The notes beneath the pieces were generated by a model. The model did no database searches and was not told the origin of the DNA. It saw nothing but the letters and a program-made list of their open reading frames with translations. A stretch of 7,666 nt of DNA, from contig JANXTD010000098.1 of NCBI GenBank assembly GCA_025352585.1, positions 1-7,666 on the forward strand, in the 5' to 3' direction. Shown here one piece after another: positions 5,578 to 7,666 of this stretch (the first letter of the stretch is position 1; every line of letters begins with the position of its first letter). The position numbers were made by a program, and so were the translations under genes. This DNA is from Fimbriiglobus sp. (GTDB taxonomy: Bacteria; Planctomycetota; Planctomycetia; Gemmatales; Gemmataceae).

Positions 5578-7056
5578 ATGCGAAGGATCGCGCGACTGCT
5601 ATTGATCACGGGCTGCGTGGCGTCCGCCGGCGGCGAGTCCCGAGGCGAGTCCCCGGACGTGGTGCCGGCGAGCGGCGGCACGAGGGTCGTCAACTGGCCG
5701 CCGGCCGCGGCGATCCCCTACTGCCCCCCGGCCCCGTACTGCCCGCCCGGCACGCCGCAGACGCCCGGCGTGCTGCCGCCGAGCGGCGTGCTGCCGCCGA
5801 GCGGCGTGCCCCAAGGGACCACGCCCCCGAACGCCGTGCCGACGCCCCCCGCCGCGCCGGGAAGCCCGAACACCCCGCCGGCCGCGCCGGCCCCGGCCCC
5901 GGTGTCGAACCTCAACGCCTCGCTCGCGCAGGCCGGCTCGCAGGGCACCTCGGCCGCCGACACCGCGTTCCCCGCGGTGTTCGGGGATCTCTTCGGCGGC
6001 GGGTTCGTGCCGGGGCCGCTGCCCGTCCGCATCAACTCCGCCACGGGGCAGGTCGTCGGCCAGCCGCCGATCTTCGTCAACCCCGCCACGGGCGTCCGCA
6101 CCACGGCCACGAACATTCTGCTCTCGCGCCCGGCGGACGAACTCCTGGCTGGCCGGCCCGCGCAGGCGGTTCCGGGGCAGCCCGGAGTCACGGTCACCAA
6201 CGTCCTCCCGCCGGCGGGGCAGGTCTTCGCCCCCGAACTCACGGCGCGGCTCACCCTGATCCCGCTGGTGAACCGCGGCACGTTCAAGATCACCGAGAAC
6301 GACACGCCGCGGCCGACGACGCGGGCCTACGTCATCTACAACTTCTACGACAACCTGTTCCGCGGCATCAACGGCCCCGACGCCCCGAAGCTGTCGCTCC
6401 ACCAGGAGACCTTCGGCTACGAGCAGGCGTTCTCCGACCGCCAAATGTCGGTCGGCATCCGCCTGCCGTACAACCAGTTCGTTAGCAGCGACCCGAGCTT
6501 CAGCAGCACGTCGCTGGGCGACCTCACGGTCATCACGAAGTTCGTGCTGTCCGAGAACCGCCAGAGCGGCGACATCCTGTCGGCGGGCCTGGCGGTGACC
6601 GCGCCGACGGGCCGCCTGACGCAGTCGAACACCCTGACCGGGGAGTCGATCCACCCGACCCTGATCCAGCCGTACGTCGGCTACCTGCGGACCGGCCTGG
6701 GCGGGGACGCGTTCCTCCAGGGCTTCTCGGCGATCGTCGTGCCGACCGACTCCTCGGACGTGACGCTGCTGACCAACAGCTTCTCGGTCGGCTACTTCGT
6801 CTACCGCAACCCGAACGGCTTCCTGTCGTCGATGGTGCCGGTGGCCGAGTTGCACGTCAACACGCCGCTGAACCACCGGGACCGCAACGTGGGGCCGACC
6901 TCGGACATCTCGTTCCCGGACACGGTGTCGGCCCTGGGCGGGGCGCACTTCACCTTCGGCCGGGGGACGACGCTGGGCTTCGCGTCGGGCGCACCGCTGA
7001 CCGGGCCGCGGCCGTTCTCGCTCCAGACGACCGTGACGTTCAACTACCGGTTTTAA
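5578..7056 (+). CDS. Envelope protein with lipobox-like N-terminus, Pro-rich hexapeptide repeat and outer-membrane-barrel-like C-terminus
   Basis: A 492-residue protein, probably in the outer membrane. The N-terminus is basic then hydrophobic (MRRIARLLLITGC). ITGC13 fits a lipobox, although the signal is short, so a lipoprotein is possible but not certain. Residues 41-110 are rich in Pro, Ala and Gly and contain a six-residue periodicity (47-76). Residues 150-240 are a mixed region of unknown fold. Residues 245-492 alternate polar and hydrophobic residues in many short strands: SLGDLTVITKFVL (312-324), ILSAGLAVTAPTGRL (333-347), YVGYL (366-370), FSVGYFVYR (402-410). The chain ends in FNYRF, and a C-terminal Phe is typical of barrel proteins inserted by the Bam machinery. 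The GDL...PTG pattern recalls the family annotated as 'MetA-pathway of phenol degradation' transporters; this is a resemblance, not an assignment. It is divergent from the caspase gene and converges on the HEAT-repeat gene. Confidence 0.92.
   Translation: MRRIARLLLITGCVASAGGESRGESPDVVPASGGTRVVNWPPAAAIPYCPPAPYCPPGTPQTPGVLPPSGVLPPSGVPQGTTPPNAVPTPPAAPGSPNTPPAAPAPAPVSNLNASLAQAGSQGTSAADTAFPAVFGDLFGGGFVPGPLPVRINSATGQVVGQPPIFVNPATGVRTTATNILLSRPADELLAGRPAQAVPGQPGVTVTNVLPPAGQVFAPELTARLTLIPLVNRGTFKITENDTPRPTTRAYVIYNFYDNLFRGINGPDAPKLSLHQETFGYEQAFSDRQMSVGIRLPYNQFVSSDPSFSSTSLGDLTVITKFVLSENRQSGDILSAGLAVTAPTGRLTQSNTLTGESIHPTLIQPYVGYLRTGLGGDAFLQGFSAIVVPTDSSDVTLLTNSFSVGYFVYRNPNGFLSSMVPVAELHVNTPLNHRDRNVGPTSDISFPDTVSALGGAHFTFGRGTTLGFASGAPLTGPRPFSLQTTVTFNYRF
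5716..5805 (+). repeat. Five 18-base units encoding a Pro-rich hexapeptide repeat
   Basis: Residues 47-76 of the barrel protein read as five hexapeptides in register: PYCPPA, PYCPPG, TPQTPG, VLPPSG, VLPPSG. The last two units are identical at DNA level (5770-5787 and 5788-5805) and the first two differ at a few bases. Identical neighbouring units suggest recent duplication. The two Cys (49, 55) sit at the same place in successive units. Confidence 0.8.
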
Positions 7057-7666
7057 CCGGCGCGGGGGGGGCGGCCTCCCGCGTCACCTTCGCGACGGCC
7101 TCTCGGGCCGCCTCCCGCACCGTCCCCGACGGGTCGCGGGTGGCGGCCTTCAACTCGTCGAGGGCGTCGCGGGCGCTCGCCCCGTAGCCGCCGAGGATCA
7201 GTGCGGCGCGGCGGCGGTTGCCGGGGACGCGGTCGCGGAGGGCGGCGGCGACCGCCTTGACGGCCGCGGGGCTGCCGGGGTCGATCTCGCCGAGCGCGAA
7301 CAGGGCCGCCTCCCGGACGTCGGCGTCGCGATCCTGGGCGGCGGCGGCCAGCGGCGCGACCGCCTCGTCGGCCCCGGCCCCGATCTGGCTGAGCACCGTC
7401 GCCGCCGCCTGGCGCACCGCCGCGTCGCGGTCGCGCAGCAGGGCGGCGACCGCGGGGACGGCCGGGCGGGCCGCCGGGCCGATCGCGCCGAGGGCGGCGG
7501 CGACCTGCTGGCGGTACTCGGCGTCCTTGCCGGCGCGCAGGTGGGCGGTCAGCGGGGCCACGGCGTCGGCCGCGTCCGGGCCGAGCTGGGCGAGCGCCCC
7601 CAGCGCCGCGGCGCGGACCTCCGTTGGGCCGCGGACGACCTGCGCGGCCAGCTCCGGGACGGCCGG
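7040..7666 (-). CDS. HEAT-repeat protein, C-terminal part (5' end beyond the window)
   Basis: The last 208 codons of a gene whose start lies to the right of the window. The frame is open to position 7666 and the repeat pattern continues to the edge, so the GTG at 7561 is not the start. The protein consists of about six HEAT repeats (PBS-lyase HEAT-like type) of roughly 33-36 residues. Each has a helix beginning AVxxLxxxL, a loop with RD or DxD, a second helix of the form VRxAAxxALxxI and a GPxA turn. One clear unit is AVPAVAALLRDRDAAVRQAA. Such repeats make a curved helical solenoid for protein binding; no catalytic residues are visible. The chain ends in a short Pro-rich tail, VKTGS. Its stop lies inside the last codons of the convergent barrel gene (17-base overlap). 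The partner and pathway cannot be told from this fragment. Confidence 0.9.
   Translation of the reverse strand, partial: PAVPELAAQVVRGPTEVRAAALGALAQLGPDAADAVAPLTAHLRAGKDAEYRQQVAAALGAIGPAARPAVPAVAALLRDRDAAVRQAAATVLSQIGAGADEAVAPLAAAAQDRDADVREAALFALGEIDPGSPAAVKAVAAALRDRVPGNRRRAALILGGYGASARDALDELKAATRDPSGTVREAAREAVAKVTREAAPPAPVKTGS

Noticed and set aside
5599..6948. Minus-strand open frame (449 codons) opposite the barrel gene
   Set aside because: Arg/Gly/Val-rich shadow without domain pattern or ribosome binding site.
7047..7060. Inverted repeat CCGGTT-TT-AACCGG as a bidirectional terminator
   Set aside because: A two-base loop cannot form a stable hairpin and no U-tract follows on either strand.
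7559..7561. GTG at 7561 as the start of the HEAT gene
   Set aside because: The same frame stays open to the window edge and encodes another complete HEAT repeat upstream, so the gene is truncated by the window.

Overview
This window looks like chromosomal DNA from a planctomycete, most likely a relative of Gemmata. That is an inference from four things: very high GC content; a large secreted WD40-caspase fusion protein, a type common in that group; HEAT-repeat and proline-rich envelope proteins; and Gram-negative-type features (signal peptides, an outer-membrane-barrel-like protein ending in aromatic residues). No tRNA, rRNA, CRISPR array, transposase or integrase was seen.

Layout, left to right. 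(1) Positions 31-1617, minus strand: a 528-residue secreted protein of no firmly known family. Its first half looks like a CsgG/FlgO-type fold and its second half like a beta-sandwich. (2) Positions 1804-5220, minus strand: a 1138-residue secreted multidomain protein. It has WD40 repeats, a PDZ domain, a conserved linker, an Ig-like region, and a metacaspase-type caspase domain with an intact His/Cys dyad and an EF-hand-like loop. (3) Positions 5221-5577: a 357-base divergent intergenic region with a candidate promoter for the caspase gene and a cluster of GGAGCC-type hexamers. (4) Positions 5578-7056, plus strand: a 492-residue envelope protein with a lipoprotein-like N-terminus, a proline-rich hexapeptide repeat and a C-terminal half resembling an outer-membrane beta-barrel. 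(5) Positions 7040-7666, minus strand: the 3' part of a HEAT-repeat gene that runs off the right edge. Its stop codon overlaps the end of the barrel gene by 17 bases.

The caspase gene and the gene at 31-1617 point the same way, caspase first, 186 bases apart. Both products carry export signals, so they plausibly work together in the periplasm or at the cell surface. The WD40 and PDZ parts could supply target binding, and the caspase part calcium-dependent cleavage after basic residues. No substrate can be named. The barrel gene is transcribed away from the caspase gene and may share its regulatory region, but a functional link is not shown.

Points most worth a second look: the secreted WD40-PDZ-EF-hand-metacaspase architecture and its companion; the long G tracts in the caspase gene (G9 between the caspase beta-1 region and the catalytic His, G8 in the signal peptide); and a perfect 22-base palindrome inside the companion gene.
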